Source of the DNA: a virus | IMG/VR virus record: IMGVR_UViG_3300025889_000133 | Span: 1-58,968 of that record | Reading direction: 5' to 3' (one strand) | Length of the DNA: 58,968 bases | Part shown: positions 23,539 to 30,077 of the stretch, piece after piece | Numbering within the stretch: position 1 is the stretch's first letter | Layout: each line of letters starts with the position of its first letter | Program-made: the position numbers and the translations under genes | The notes under the pieces: generated by a model | Told to the model about the DNA's origin: nothing | Database searches by the model: none | What the model saw: the letters and a program-made list of their open reading frames with translations, nothing else

Positions 23539-23646
23539 CTACGGGAAGGTGGTGGTGACGAAGAAGAGGAGGCCGCCGAGTGCGGTTCCGATGGGCAGGG
23601 CCAGCCCCAGGCTGAGCGCCGCCTCGATGAGGATGAGGCGCAGCAT
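23539..23646 (-). CDS. Single-pass membrane miniprotein (35 aa)
   Basis: MLRLILIEAALSLGLALPIG is followed by TALGGLLFFVTTTFP, almost wholly hydrophobic. The start overlaps the upstream stop as TGATG, which implies coupled translation. Function unknown; perhaps a partner of the two neighbouring membrane proteins. Confidence 0.65.
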   Translation of the reverse strand: MLRLILIEAALSLGLALPIGTALGGLLFFVTTTFP

Positions 23647-23891
23647 CACCGCATCTCGGCGGCGTCGCGCAGCAGGTCGAGGCGCAGGGCCTCGGCCTCG
23701 TGGGCGCTGCGACGGAAGCCATCCGCCCGCTCGGGACAGCGCTCGGCGGCCTGGCGCAGCCCGGCGGCGAGCTTCTGCTGCTCGAAGGCCCGCTGCTGCA
23801 GGCGCTTCCGGCGCTGGGTACGCGCGCGGGCGGCCGCGCCGTCGGTGGCGAGGAACCCTGCGCTCTTCAGCGCGTCGTACATCTGGTTCAT
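23646..23891 (-). CDS. Basic helical protein (81 aa)
   Basis: Of three nearby ATGs, the one at 23891 (MNQMYDALKS) has GGGAG at 6 bases. Arg/Gln/Ala-rich helices (RARTQRRKRLQQRAFEQQKL) suggest nucleic-acid or coiled-coil interaction. It is the first gene after the structured gap to the right. Confidence 0.75.
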   Translation of the reverse strand: MNQMYDALKSAGFLATDGAAARARTQRRKRLQQRAFEQQKLAAGLRQAAERCPERADGFRRSAHEAEALRLDLLRDAAEMR

Positions 23892-24296
23892 TTGCATCTC
23901 CCGCATCTCTCGTGGTCAGTCGGCAGTCCACTTGGACCAACGTGTGTTGGTTGCAGGCCCACGCCATTGCCCCACGCGCGGCGTCATTGCCGCACGCTCG
24001 GCTTCGCACCTGCATTACCCGTGGCTTTAGCCTCAGTTGCCTGCGGTCGAGTTATGGCATCAAGTGGTGGAGGCGAGCGGCTTCGAACCGCCCGTCGAGT
24101 ATCGCAACCTCGGATCTGGGGGGCCACGGCTGGGCTCAGGCGCTGGCGCGCTCAGCTCACGGTGTGCATGTGCACCTGCACACCGGCCAGACGCGCCGTG
24201 CCCCGCCCCGGGGCGTATGGGGTAGCCGCAGCAGGCGACCCCCAACAACGAGGATGCACTCGGCGCCGGCGCCACCTGCCGGCCGCCCCCGTATGG
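23892..24296. other. Structured gene-free gap (405 bases)
   Basis: No gene is supported. The gap contains perfect inverted repeats: ACCAAC-GTGT-GTTGGT (23936-23951), GGTGTGCA-N8-TGCACACC (24161-24184), CGCCCCGGGGCG (24204-24215) and GGCGCCGGCGCC (24262-24273). It also holds a tRNA-like 3' end (24065-24113, minus strand). It may be transcribed as a structured RNA, carry an attachment site, or both. Confidence 0.6.
24065..24113 (-). other. tRNA/tmRNA-like 3' end (T-arm, acceptor 3' strand, CCA); possible attP core
   Basis: Read on the minus strand, GGCGG-TTCGAAG-CCGCT is a canonical T-arm (bases 24092-24076). It is followed by exactly 7 bases CGCCTCC and then ACCA, as in a tRNA. U at position 70 and A73 are alanine-identity features, as in tmRNA. 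A short CGAG...CTCG hairpin precedes the T-arm, as in tmRNA 3' ends. No matching 5' half lies within normal tRNA distance. Such 3' fragments are typical of phage attachment sites in tRNA or ssrA genes. Confidence 0.5.
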
Positions 24297-24536
24297 TCAC
24301 TCGTCGTGGAAGGTCTTCGCCTCGGCGACTGCTGCTTCGAGGCTGTCGAAGATCATGACCTCCCCCGCGTCGCCCACGATGGGGCGCCACGAGGTGAAGC
24401 CGCTCATGGCGATGAGCCGCCACTGCCCATGGGCGATGCGCTCGGCGCGCAGCTCCCCGAGCCCGGGGTAGACGTAGCCGGTGGGCTCACCGGGAACTTG
24501 GCCGCAGGGGCGACCGGGGACACGACGTGTGGTCAT
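24297..24536 (-). CDS. Hypothetical protein (79 aa)
   Basis: The start at 24536 (MTTRRVPGRP) follows CTGGAGAAGCC. Pro/Gly-rich N-terminus, then a small alpha/beta unit (WRLIAMSGFTSWRPIVGDAG). ATGA joins it to the upstream gene. It is the last gene before the structured gap. Not recognised. Confidence 0.8.
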   Translation of the reverse strand: MTTRRVPGRPCGQVPGEPTGYVYPGLGELRAERIAHGQWRLIAMSGFTSWRPIVGDAGEVMIFDSLEAAVAEAKTFHDE

Positions 24537-24823
24537 GGCTTCTCCAGGAGGTGGATGAGGGTCAGGTCGCCGAGCATCTCGGCGAGGATGTGGGCTTCGA
24601 ACACGGCCAGGGTCTGGCCTTCGCCGAGCAGGCACGGGTCTTCGATGTTGCCGTGCGCCCCCGCGTAGAGATGCGTGCAGCCGTCGTCGTCGACCTCCCA
24701 CCAGGAGGAGGCCTCGTCGATGCCGTCGGGGTCAGGCCGAGCCAGCCGCGCGAAAGCGGCTTCGGCGATGGCGAGGTACCCCTCGGGCCCCTCTGCGAAT
24801 GGGATCATGCCAGGATACCACAT
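24533..24823 (-). CDS. Acidic hypothetical protein (96 aa)
   Basis: It begins MWYPGMIPFA; an ATG at 24808 is a possible alternative. Acidic with a Trp/Asp/Gly beta middle (ASSWWEVDDDGCTHLYAGAH). The ribosome site is weak, and translation is probably coupled to the upstream stop. Not recognised. Confidence 0.8.
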   Translation of the reverse strand: MWYPGMIPFAEGPEGYLAIAEAAFARLARPDPDGIDEASSWWEVDDDGCTHLYAGAHGNIEDPCLLGEGQTLAVFEAHILAEMLGDLTLIHLLEKP

Positions 24824-24826
24824 GGC

Positions 24827-25639
24827 TCAGCCCTCGTTGTCCCACGCCACGCACTGGCTGTGCCAGCGCAGCTCCCGCTCGGAGAAGCGCCGAGGGCCAG
24901 ACAGCGGGTCGCCGCTGCGCCCGTCGCTGATGTAGGCGGCGAGGTCGCCGGGGTCACGCCAGCTGACCGGGCCCTCGGCCTCGCGCCGAAGCTGCCGGGC
25001 CTCACGCCGGCGCGCCCCGCGCATCGTCTCGGCGTCGTCAGCAGCCTGCTCCCGCACCAGGCGGGCCAGCTCGTGTTCCCCCCGCGAGGCGCACGCGGCC
25101 TCGATGCGGGGCACGGCGGCCCGGAGCTGGACGAGCGCGGGCTCGACTCGCAGCTCGGAGCGGTCCCGGTTCATGCCGACAGCGACGCACGCCACCGGCT
25201 CGACAGCGCGTGGCCCCGCGGGCACCGTCACCGGGCCGTAGCCCAGGCGCACGCGCTCCTCCGCACGGGCGCGGACAGCTGCGGCACCGAGGGCCAGGCT
25301 CAGGGAGCCGAAGCCGGGGGCGGCGCCGATCACATCGAAAGGCCGCGTCGGGTACTGCGCGTCCTCCCATTCATCCCAGCGGCACTCCTCACGCAGCTCG
25401 GCCCACGTCAGGTTGACCTCGTCGAGCTGCGCCGGCGGGACCTCCCGGGGCCAGCGCGAGCGGCGCTTGCTGCGCCGGCCAGTGCCGGGCACAGGAGCAC
25501 CGCGGGTAGGCTCGCAGTAGCTGGGCTCCGGCGCGGGCTCCGGGGTGGGCTCGGGGGCGGGCTCCTCGGCGCAGCGCCGCAGGAAGATGAAGCGGAGCGC
25601 AACGCGTGCGCGCAGAGACAGACCGGGCTCGAAGTACAT
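24827..25639 (-). CDS. Hypothetical Arg/Pro-rich protein (270 aa)
   Basis: Two adjacent ATGs occur; AGGAG is better spaced from the second (25639, MYFEPGLSLR). A Pro/Glu repeat (EEPAPEPTPEPAPEP, about residues 25-40) and a basic stretch precede a helical, Arg/Glu-rich body. It is the first gene of the long leftward array as seen here. No domain recognised. Confidence 0.75.
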   Translation of the reverse strand: MYFEPGLSLRARVALRFIFLRRCAEEPAPEPTPEPAPEPSYCEPTRGAPVPGTGRRSKRRSRWPREVPPAQLDEVNLTWAELREECRWDEWEDAQYPTRPFDVIGAAPGFGSLSLALGAAAVRARAEERVRLGYGPVTVPAGPRAVEPVACVAVGMNRDRSELRVEPALVQLRAAVPRIEAACASRGEHELARLVREQAADDAETMRGARRREARQLRREAEGPVSWRDPGDLAAYISDGRSGDPLSGPRRFSERELRWHSQCVAWDNEG

Positions 25640-25730
25640 CATCGGCTCCTGTTGTCGGCTCGCTGGGGCCGACGTGTGACCATCGCGCAGGGGCAGCGGA
25701 CCATCCCGCTTCCCGCGCTCCCAGGCCACC

Positions 25731-25754
25731 CACCTGCGTTGCCAGTCGCAGGTG
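25731..25754. repeat. Inverted repeat, 8-bp arms
   Basis: CACCTGCG-TTGCCAGT-CGCAGGTG is perfect. It lies 92 bases upstream of the 25639 start codon and could be an operator or an RNA hairpin in the leader. Confidence 0.6.
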
Positions 25755-25806
25755 AGCGCTTCGGCACACGAGACATGCTGGCTGGCCTCGTGCTGCGCTC
25801 GTGCCT

Positions 25807-25824
25807 TGCAGTCACATGACTGCA
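25807..25824. repeat. 18-bp near-perfect palindrome
   Basis: TGCAGTCA-CA-TGACTGCA has fully complementary arms around a 2-base centre, the form of a dimeric regulator site. It lies upstream of the leftward array. Confidence 0.6.
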
Positions 25825-26040
25825 CCTCTCGGGGGAGGGGAAGCATTCTCGGAGACCTTGGCACCCCTGCGACAGCAGGCAGGCGGCAGCGCGTCCGCTC
25901 CCCCGATGGGCGGGCGGGCCCCCAAAGCCGGGTGTTCTTGGCGCGTGGCCGGCGTCACGCGGGAAGGTCAATCACACATGGCGCACCTCTTGGTGGTGGG
26001 GGTGTTCGCGTACGGTCGTGCACTGCTGCGGGCACCTGGT

Positions 26041-26079
26041 ACAGTGTTTCACGTGTTTCATTTTCGCGTGAGACACTGT
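26041..26079. repeat. Long inverted repeat, 13-bp arms
   Basis: ACAGTGTTTCACG (26041-26053) and CGTGAGACACTGT (26067-26079) are complementary except for one position, around a 13-base centre. Size and place suit an operator, origin element or hairpin. Confidence 0.65.
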
Positions 26080-26145
26080 AAGTGCTTGGAATCCTGTTCG
26101 CGGATCCGTTGTTTTATACCGAGTGCACACCAATGGAGGATTTTT

Positions 26146-26241
26146 GTGGCGAGCGGAAAAAAGAGGGGACCTCCTCGGGGGGTTTGTTCGCTTACGGCTC
26201 GCCGGATGGCTCCGAAGTGCAACCAGTATTTAGAAGTATAA
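26146..26241 (+). CDS. Possible 31-residue peptide, GTG start
   Basis: GTG 26146 follows ATGGAGGATTTTT, an excellent ribosome site. The product MASGKKRGPPRGVCSLTARR-MAPKCNQYLEV is basic and stops inside an AT-rich palindrome. It faces opposite to the flanking genes. It could be a true small peptide, a leader, or the remnant of a longer gene. Confidence 0.4.
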   Translation: MASGKKRGPPRGVCSLTARRMAPKCNQYLEV

Positions 26242-26256
26242 CTAAGTATAGTTATA
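26237..26256. repeat. AT-rich palindrome
   Basis: TATAACT-AAGTAT-AGTTATA is a perfect inverted repeat with 7-base arms, the most AT-rich spot of the window. It could be a strand-opening element or a promoter cluster. Confidence 0.5.
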
Positions 26257-26287
26257 AGATTACTGATTGCTGCTGCTGCGGCGGTTG

Positions 26288-26310
26288 GCGCGGCCCTTCG
26301 TGGGCCGCGC
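26288..26310. terminator. GC hairpin, terminator-like without T-tract
   Basis: GCGCGGCCC-TTCGT-GGGCCGCGC forms a 9-bp stem. No run of T follows on either strand, so termination would be inefficient or factor-dependent. Confidence 0.4.
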
Positions 26311-26419
26311 TGCCGTGGTTGTAGCCCCCGGCGGGGTAAGCCGAAGCCGAGAGGGGGAGGTGGCGCAACACTGGGGCAGGGCTGCGCCGTAAGTAGCTGA
26401 ATATGCGGGGGGTAAGGCA

Positions 26420-26439
26420 ATATGCAATATAGTGCATAT
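26420..26439. repeat. Palindrome nested in a larger stem
   Basis: ATATGCA-ATATAG-TGCATAT is perfect and lies inside GGTAAG (26411-26416) and CTTACC (26443-26448). CGCTTAC (26441-26447) also pairs with GTAAGCG (26473-26479). These give alternative folds. Confidence 0.5.
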
Positions 26440-26479
26440 ACGCTTACCGTGATGCACATTGTATGCGCGGGAGTAAGCG

Positions 26480-27034
26480 TTACCGGGACAGCTTGTGGCG
26501 GATCTCGCTGTAGTCCTGCCACGCGGCCTCACTACGGCCCGCCGCCAGAGCAGACCCCCAAGGTGACACACGCATGCGGACCTGGGGATCGACAGTCGCC
26601 CCCTCCCACGAAGACACGCGCGCTGGCGTCGTCGTAGAGGTTGCGCCGCTGCGGACTACGATGCGCTTCCGCTCGCACATGGTACGCAGAGCCGCATCCA
26701 TGAGCGTACCGACGTGCCCCTGCGGTAGCGCGATAGTCAGGGTCACTACGTCATCCCCCTTCGGCATGGCGCGGGCAACCCCCGCCCACGAGCGAAGCTC
26801 GCCCGCCGCCTCCCCTGCCAGGCGCGCGCGCTCCGCCCATGCCTCGTTGTCCTGCACGTCCTGCGCCGCCCGCGCCAAGTGCGGCGCGCGGTCCTTCCTC
26901 GCATGCGCCAAGCGCAGAGCGGCCCCTTCGGGATCCCTGACTTGGGCCCTACACTCCGCCGCCCCCTGCGCGAGCAGGTCACACGCAGAGAGCAGCACGG
27001 CGCGAAGCTGCGCCGGCGTCGCTTCGATTACCAT
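26480..27034 (-). CDS. Hypothetical Ala/Arg-rich protein (184 aa)
   Basis: The start at 27034 (MVIEATPAQL) follows CCAGGAGGGGTGCGTA. Helical N-terminal two-thirds with Ala/Arg/Glu, then a strand-rich portion (DVVTLTIALPQGHVGTLMDA) and a polar tail. It stands alone between two gene-poor stretches, which suggests its own promoter. No domain recognised. Confidence 0.75.
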   Translation of the reverse strand: MVIEATPAQLRAVLLSACDLLAQGAAECRAQVRDPEGAALRLAHARKDRAPHLARAAQDVQDNEAWAERARLAGEAAGELRSWAGVARAMPKGDDVVTLTIALPQGHVGTLMDAALRTMCERKRIVVRSGATSTTTPARVSSWEGATVDPQVRMRVSPWGSALAAGRSEAAWQDYSEIRHKLSR

Positions 27035-27144
27035 TACGCACCCCTCCTGGTTGCACTTTCGCTCTATCTGTTGACCCTACGCGCGGGCACACCCCTTCGA
27101 TGGGCTGGCGCGTAGTCGGAGCCGAAAGCAAAGACATAAGCATA

Positions 27145-27173
27145 GGGCCAGGGCAGCTTAGCTGCCCTGGCCC
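27145..27173. terminator. Perfect 13-bp hairpin, possible terminator
   Basis: GGGCCAGGGCAGC-TTA-GCTGCCCTGGCCC folds into an uninterrupted stem. On the minus strand it is followed by TATGCTTATGTCTTTG, moderately T-rich, so it could end leftward transcripts entering from the island before the 27034 gene. Confidence 0.6.
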
Positions 27174-28148
27174 ATTCGGGTTTGGCGAGCCCAGCAACGG
27201 CGCGAGGGCGCCGATACCAGCTTGACCGTGGGTTATCCCCGCGGCCCCTGTCATCGCCCGCTAGGGCTCTGGTTCGAAGCTGCAATATCGACCAATGGGC
27301 TCCCCGTATCGTTTCCGGATCATGGCCCATTGTTCCCTCGTGGGTGCGCCGTTGCGGGGCCCACCTACACTGTCGGCTTCGGGATAGCCGACGATAGCGA
27401 CCGATCGCCGTTGTCAATGGCGACGCGCTATCTGTTTATGTGTGTGAATACCGTTCAAACGACCGCCGCCGGTATCCTACCCGGTACGCTACGCCGTTTC
27501 GTCGCTTCACCCTACTGTATGTGAGGCGGTATTGGCGTCTATCCGTCGAGACGCGCTACCCACCGCCGATCCTTTGCTACCCGCGCCACGATCCCGCTTC
27601 CTGCCCTCTGGTTCCTTTCACCGGGAGCGCCGGGGCCGCGGGCTACTGCCACCATGGGGGCCGCCTACGCTTGTGAAGGGGGCGCCCATGGCGCGGGGTA
27701 GCTGCTACCGCCGTCGCTGAGGGAGGGGGGGTCGTGGGGGGTGTCAAAGGGCGCAAGCCGACTACCTGTCGCCGACCCTCGGGGGCTACCTCCGGGGCGA
27801 CGGATCCCGCTATCGAGCGGCCGAGTGGACCCTTGGGTGATGCCATAGGGCGCGCACGTCGAGACCCGGATCCCCACTGGTGTCCCGGGCGACAGCTACA
27901 GAGGACGGAGGGAGGGCTTACCGGGTAGTCGCGCACGGGGCGGAAAGTGACGCGTCGTCGCTTGCCGTGGCGTTACTGCCTTCCTCCTCCCGTGCGCCGA
28001 CATAGGGGCCGAAGCCCTTGCTGCGGGTGGGGGGCGGATCAGATCACCAGACAGGGGACACCGTCCGCTATGCCGCGGAGGAGGCGCCTGTCTGTACGGG
28101 TAGGGGCTGAAAAAGACCGAAGGGGGCCGAGCGGGGGTTAGCCGTCCG

Positions 28149-28192
28149 CCCTCTGAGGAGGACCAGGGAGTCCCCTGGTCCTGCACAGAGGG
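28149..28192 (-). terminator. Nested hairpin downstream of the coiled-coil gene
   Basis: An outer stem CCCTCTG/CAGAGGG encloses AGGACCAGGG-AGTC-CCCTGGTCCT with a perfect 10-bp inner stem. It starts 8 bases beyond the stop of the 28200-28835 gene, the right place for its terminator. A T-tract is absent. Confidence 0.55.
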
Positions 28193-28199
28193 CAGCGGG

Positions 28200-28835
28200 C
28201 TACCAACCGCCGACCTTGCGGGAGGCCGCCTTGCGCCGCGCGCCCGGGACAGGGATCGAAGCGTTCCGACCGCGGAGGTGACTGTCCATCGCGGACAGCG
28301 CCTCCCCGTGGGAGCGGTTGCTGCCGTTGACGGCGACGGCGGCCGCGATCGCGTGGGTGATCGCCTCCTGAGCTTCCTGGTAGCTGGGCGCCGCGGTGAT
28401 CAGGCGGAGGATTGCGGCCTTGACGGCGGTACGCTCCGCGCCGACCGTGGAACCATCGAAGTAGGCGATCGCGCTCTTGCCTTCATCGGGGAGGTAGACC
28501 AGGAACGCAGGATCGGCGGGGAGCGCGGAGCGGGCCTCGTCCTTCCCCAGCTTGGCGCCGACGCGGTAGCGGCCGATCATGCTGGCGACGGCGGGATCGG
28601 CGGGATCGGCGGAGGGGGCCACGGTGTCCAGGGTGGCCCGGAGGTTGGCGATCGTGTCGTCACGATCGGCGATCGTCGCCAGGAGGGCGGCGATCGTGGC
28701 GTCGCGGTCGGCGATCGTCGCCAGGAGGGAGACGGCGTCGGTGTTGGTGTCGGTGTCGGCAGGGGCCGGCGCCACGTCGACGACGACGGGGGCGGAGGGG
28801 GCGGAAGCGGCGGTGGTGCTGGTCTTGCGGGACAT
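28200..28835 (-). CDS. Coiled-coil protein (211 aa)
   Basis: After a Thr/Ala/Pro-rich N-terminus, residues 36-70 repeat a 14-residue unit (LLATIADRDATIAA, LLATIADRDDTIAN), typical of a parallel coiled coil. The DNA repeats as well (21 identical bases at 28667-28687 and 28709-28729). A globular alpha/beta part follows (FLVYLPDEGKSAIAYFDGST) and the C-terminus is basic. AGGATGACCCG precedes the start. Function unknown; an oligomeric DNA-associated protein is a guess. Confidence 0.75.
   Translation of the reverse strand: MSRKTSTTAASAPSAPVVVDVAPAPADTDTNTDAVSLLATIADRDATIAALLATIADRDDTIANLRATLDTVAPSADPADPAVASMIGRYRVGAKLGKDEARSALPADPAFLVYLPDEGKSAIAYFDGSTVGAERTAVKAAILRLITAAPSYQEAQEAITHAIAAAVAVNGSNRSHGEALSAMDSHLRGRNASIPVPGARRKAASRKVGGW
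28667..28729. repeat. Direct repeats encoding the coiled-coil unit
   Basis: Two identical 21-base copies, 42 bases apart (start to start), encode the LLATIADRD heptads. Unequal exchange between them could change the coiled-coil length by 14 residues. Confidence 0.7.
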
Positions 28836-29174
28836 CGGGTCATCCTACGGGGTGCGGGGCCAGGGGAGATCCGTGGCCACGGCAGGAATGTACTACCGCG
28901 CTATGGCGCTGGCAAGGCGGTACGCGCAACCCTACCCCGAAAGGAGAAGGAACGCGCGCGAGGCAGCCTGGCAGCCCGGCAGGGGGGCAGCTCGGCAGCT
29001 CGATCGCGGCGGGGGGTTCCGCCAGGCGGCCGACGGAGGGGGGGTCGGCCAGGATGCCGGTGCCGCCGTGGTCGTAGCTGAGGGGGAGGGGGCATTCCGC
29101 CCGCGCGGGACGTGACCGCTACGCGTGGTGCCCCAAAAATCCGCAGCACCTCCCGCCCCTCCCACCATTTATTC

Positions 29175-29191
29175 GTTGCGCGCCACGCAAC
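29175..29191. promoter_or_regulatory. Operator candidate, GTTGC-N7-GCAAC palindrome (copy B)
   Basis: GTTGCG-CGCCA-CGCAAC is a perfect inverted repeat. It covers the -35 of the rightward promoter and ends 8 bases before its -10, the same register as copy A. Confidence 0.6.
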
Positions 29192-29205
29192 CAGCATGCT
29201 ACTCC
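29176..29205 (+). promoter_or_regulatory. Promoter for the 29.2 kb rightward unit
   Basis: TTGCGC (29176-29181), an 18-base spacer and TACTCC (29200-29205) preceded by GC. The -10 is weak, but the arrangement equals that of copies A and C. Confidence 0.5.
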
Positions 29206-29229
29206 TCACCCACACTCCAGGTGCCAGCC

Positions 29230-29823
29230 ATGGACCGCTACACTCTCCGCTCCCTCCGCCGCCTTCGGGGCCCCCTCGTGCGGGACCCTATCCTCTGTAT
29301 GATCGTCCCGGCGCACTACACCCAGCAGCGCCTGGCCGAGGGGGGCGTGGTCGTTCGCCGCTTCCCCCTGCCACCGCCGCAGCGCATCGTCGAGATGGAC
29401 ATCGCGCAGGCGGCGCCGGCTCACGCTCCGGAGAACCCGCTCGAGTTCCGCGAGTTCGTGATCCGCCGCTGGCGCTACGCCGAGACCTTCCTCGTGCCGA
29501 CCACGGATGTGCCGCGCATCACGGCCGGCGCCATGGAGCGCAAGATGGACTGCACCGTCGCCGACCAGAGGTTGCCCGGCGCCTCCCTTGGGGAGATGTC
29601 GCGGTTCCTCCGTCGTCTGGGCTACGCCCCCAAGCGGATGCGCGTCTCGGAGATCCACCGGCTGTACCGGCGCAGGGCGGCGAAGTCGCGCATCACGCTG
29701 GCGATGTGGTGCATCGGTGACTACGACCACGGCAACAAGCTCGTCATGACCTGCGGCGACGACACCTGGTGGCACCTGTGCTGCCCGCTCGCTCTGCCCA
29801 GCAACGCGGCGGAGTCCCCGTGA
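29230..29823 (+). CDS. Hypothetical basic protein (197 aa)
   Basis: The ATG at 29230 (MDRYTLRSLR) follows CCAGGTGCCAGCC. Basic and Pro/Arg-rich in the first 60 residues, then alpha/beta with RYAETFLVPTTDVPRITAGA. Near the end, TLAMWCIGDYDHGNKLVMTC has paired Cys. First gene of the rightward middle unit. Not recognised. Confidence 0.75.
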   Translation: MDRYTLRSLRRLRGPLVRDPILCMIVPAHYTQQRLAEGGVVVRRFPLPPPQRIVEMDIAQAAPAHAPENPLEFREFVIRRWRYAETFLVPTTDVPRITAGAMERKMDCTVADQRLPGASLGEMSRFLRRLGYAPKRMRVSEIHRLYRRRAAKSRITLAMWCIGDYDHGNKLVMTCGDDTWWHLCCPLALPSNAAESP

Positions 29824-30077
29824 ACCGGCGCGACTTCCTGCACAACCTCGCGCTCGGAACCGCGGCTGCGTGCGCTGCTCGGCTGGTCGGCCCGCGACAG
29901 CTACCGGGCGGTGCACGCGATGGCGATGACGCTGCTGCGAACAAGACCTGCGCATTCACGCCGCTCCCCGTGTCGTTGCAGAGCCTCATGGACCTCGTCG
30001 AGGAGTACCAGCGGCGTGTGATCGCCGACTTCAACAACAGCATGCACGAGCTCTGGCTCACCGGGAGGCTGCCATGA
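29820..30077 (+). CDS. Twin-arginine (Tat) signal protein (85 aa)
   Basis: The GTG at 29820 overlaps the upstream stop as GTGA, with GGCGGAG before it. The N-terminus NRRDFLHNLALGTAAACAAR is a classic Tat signal: twin Arg, Phe at +2 and Leu at +3, then a weakly hydrophobic Ala/Leu core. A helical domain follows (SLMDLVEEYQRRVIADFNNS). Tat exports folded, often cofactor-bearing proteins to the periplasm. Export of a phage protein by Tat is uncommon. Cleavage site is not obvious. The function is unknown; superinfection exclusion or envelope modification would be guesses. Confidence 0.75.
   Translation: MNRRDFLHNLALGTAAACAARLVGPRQLPGGARDGDDAAANKTCAFTPLPVSLQSLMDLVEEYQRRVIADFNNSMHELWLTGRLP

Larger units (their letters stand above)
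25640..26479. other. Palindrome-rich control region, candidate origin (840 bases)
   Basis: No gene of normal size is supported. Perfect inverted repeats occur at 25731-25754, 25807-25824, 26237-26256, 26288-26310 and 26420-26439, and a 13-bp-armed one with a single mismatch at 26041-26079. From 26.08 to 26.46 kb the sequence is much richer in A/T than the rest of the window, with several TATA-like elements on both strands. It probably holds promoters for the leftward array and may be a replication origin. Confidence 0.5.
27035..28199. other. Gene-free island (1165 bases)
   Basis: No frame on either strand looks like a protein, and all openings lack ribosome sites. The island carries a 13-bp perfect hairpin (27145-27173) at one end and a nested hairpin (28149-28192) at the other. 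The section from 27.2 to 27.6 kb has many CTAC, GGTA, CGAT and TATC tetramers and is less GC-rich than neighbouring genes. It may hold a packaging or replication site or a long noncoding RNA. Confidence 0.55.
28836..29229. other. Divergent promoter region (394 bases)
   Basis: The gap separates the leftward coiled-coil gene from the first rightward gene. A rightward promoter with palindrome copy B lies at 29175-29205. On the minus strand TAGGAT near 28845 is a weak -10 candidate for the coiled-coil gene. The frame at 28887-29114 is open but Gly/Arg-rich and has no spaced ribosome site. Confidence 0.5.

Noticed and set aside
24065-24290. Complete tmRNA or intron-containing tRNA
   Set aside because: The acceptor strands can pair, but no D-arm, no GGATTCGACGGG element and no tag reading frame ending in Ala-Ala-stop were found. 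Pairing of 7 GC-rich bases over 226 is not unlikely by chance.
25801-26241. 146-codon plus-strand frame
   Set aside because: Its sequence is not protein-like until the last 31 codons, where a GTG with a strong ribosome site gives a better start. Only that part is listed.
27035-28199. Several open frames of 60-117 codons on both strands inside the island
   Set aside because: All are Arg/Pro/Ser-rich, lack ribosome sites, overlap each other in different frames and show no codon bias like the neighbouring genes.
28887-29114. Plus-strand frame beginning MYYRAMALAR
   Set aside because: It becomes Gly/Arg/Ala low-complexity text, AGGA abuts the ATG with no spacing, and it lies between divergent genes where promoters are expected.
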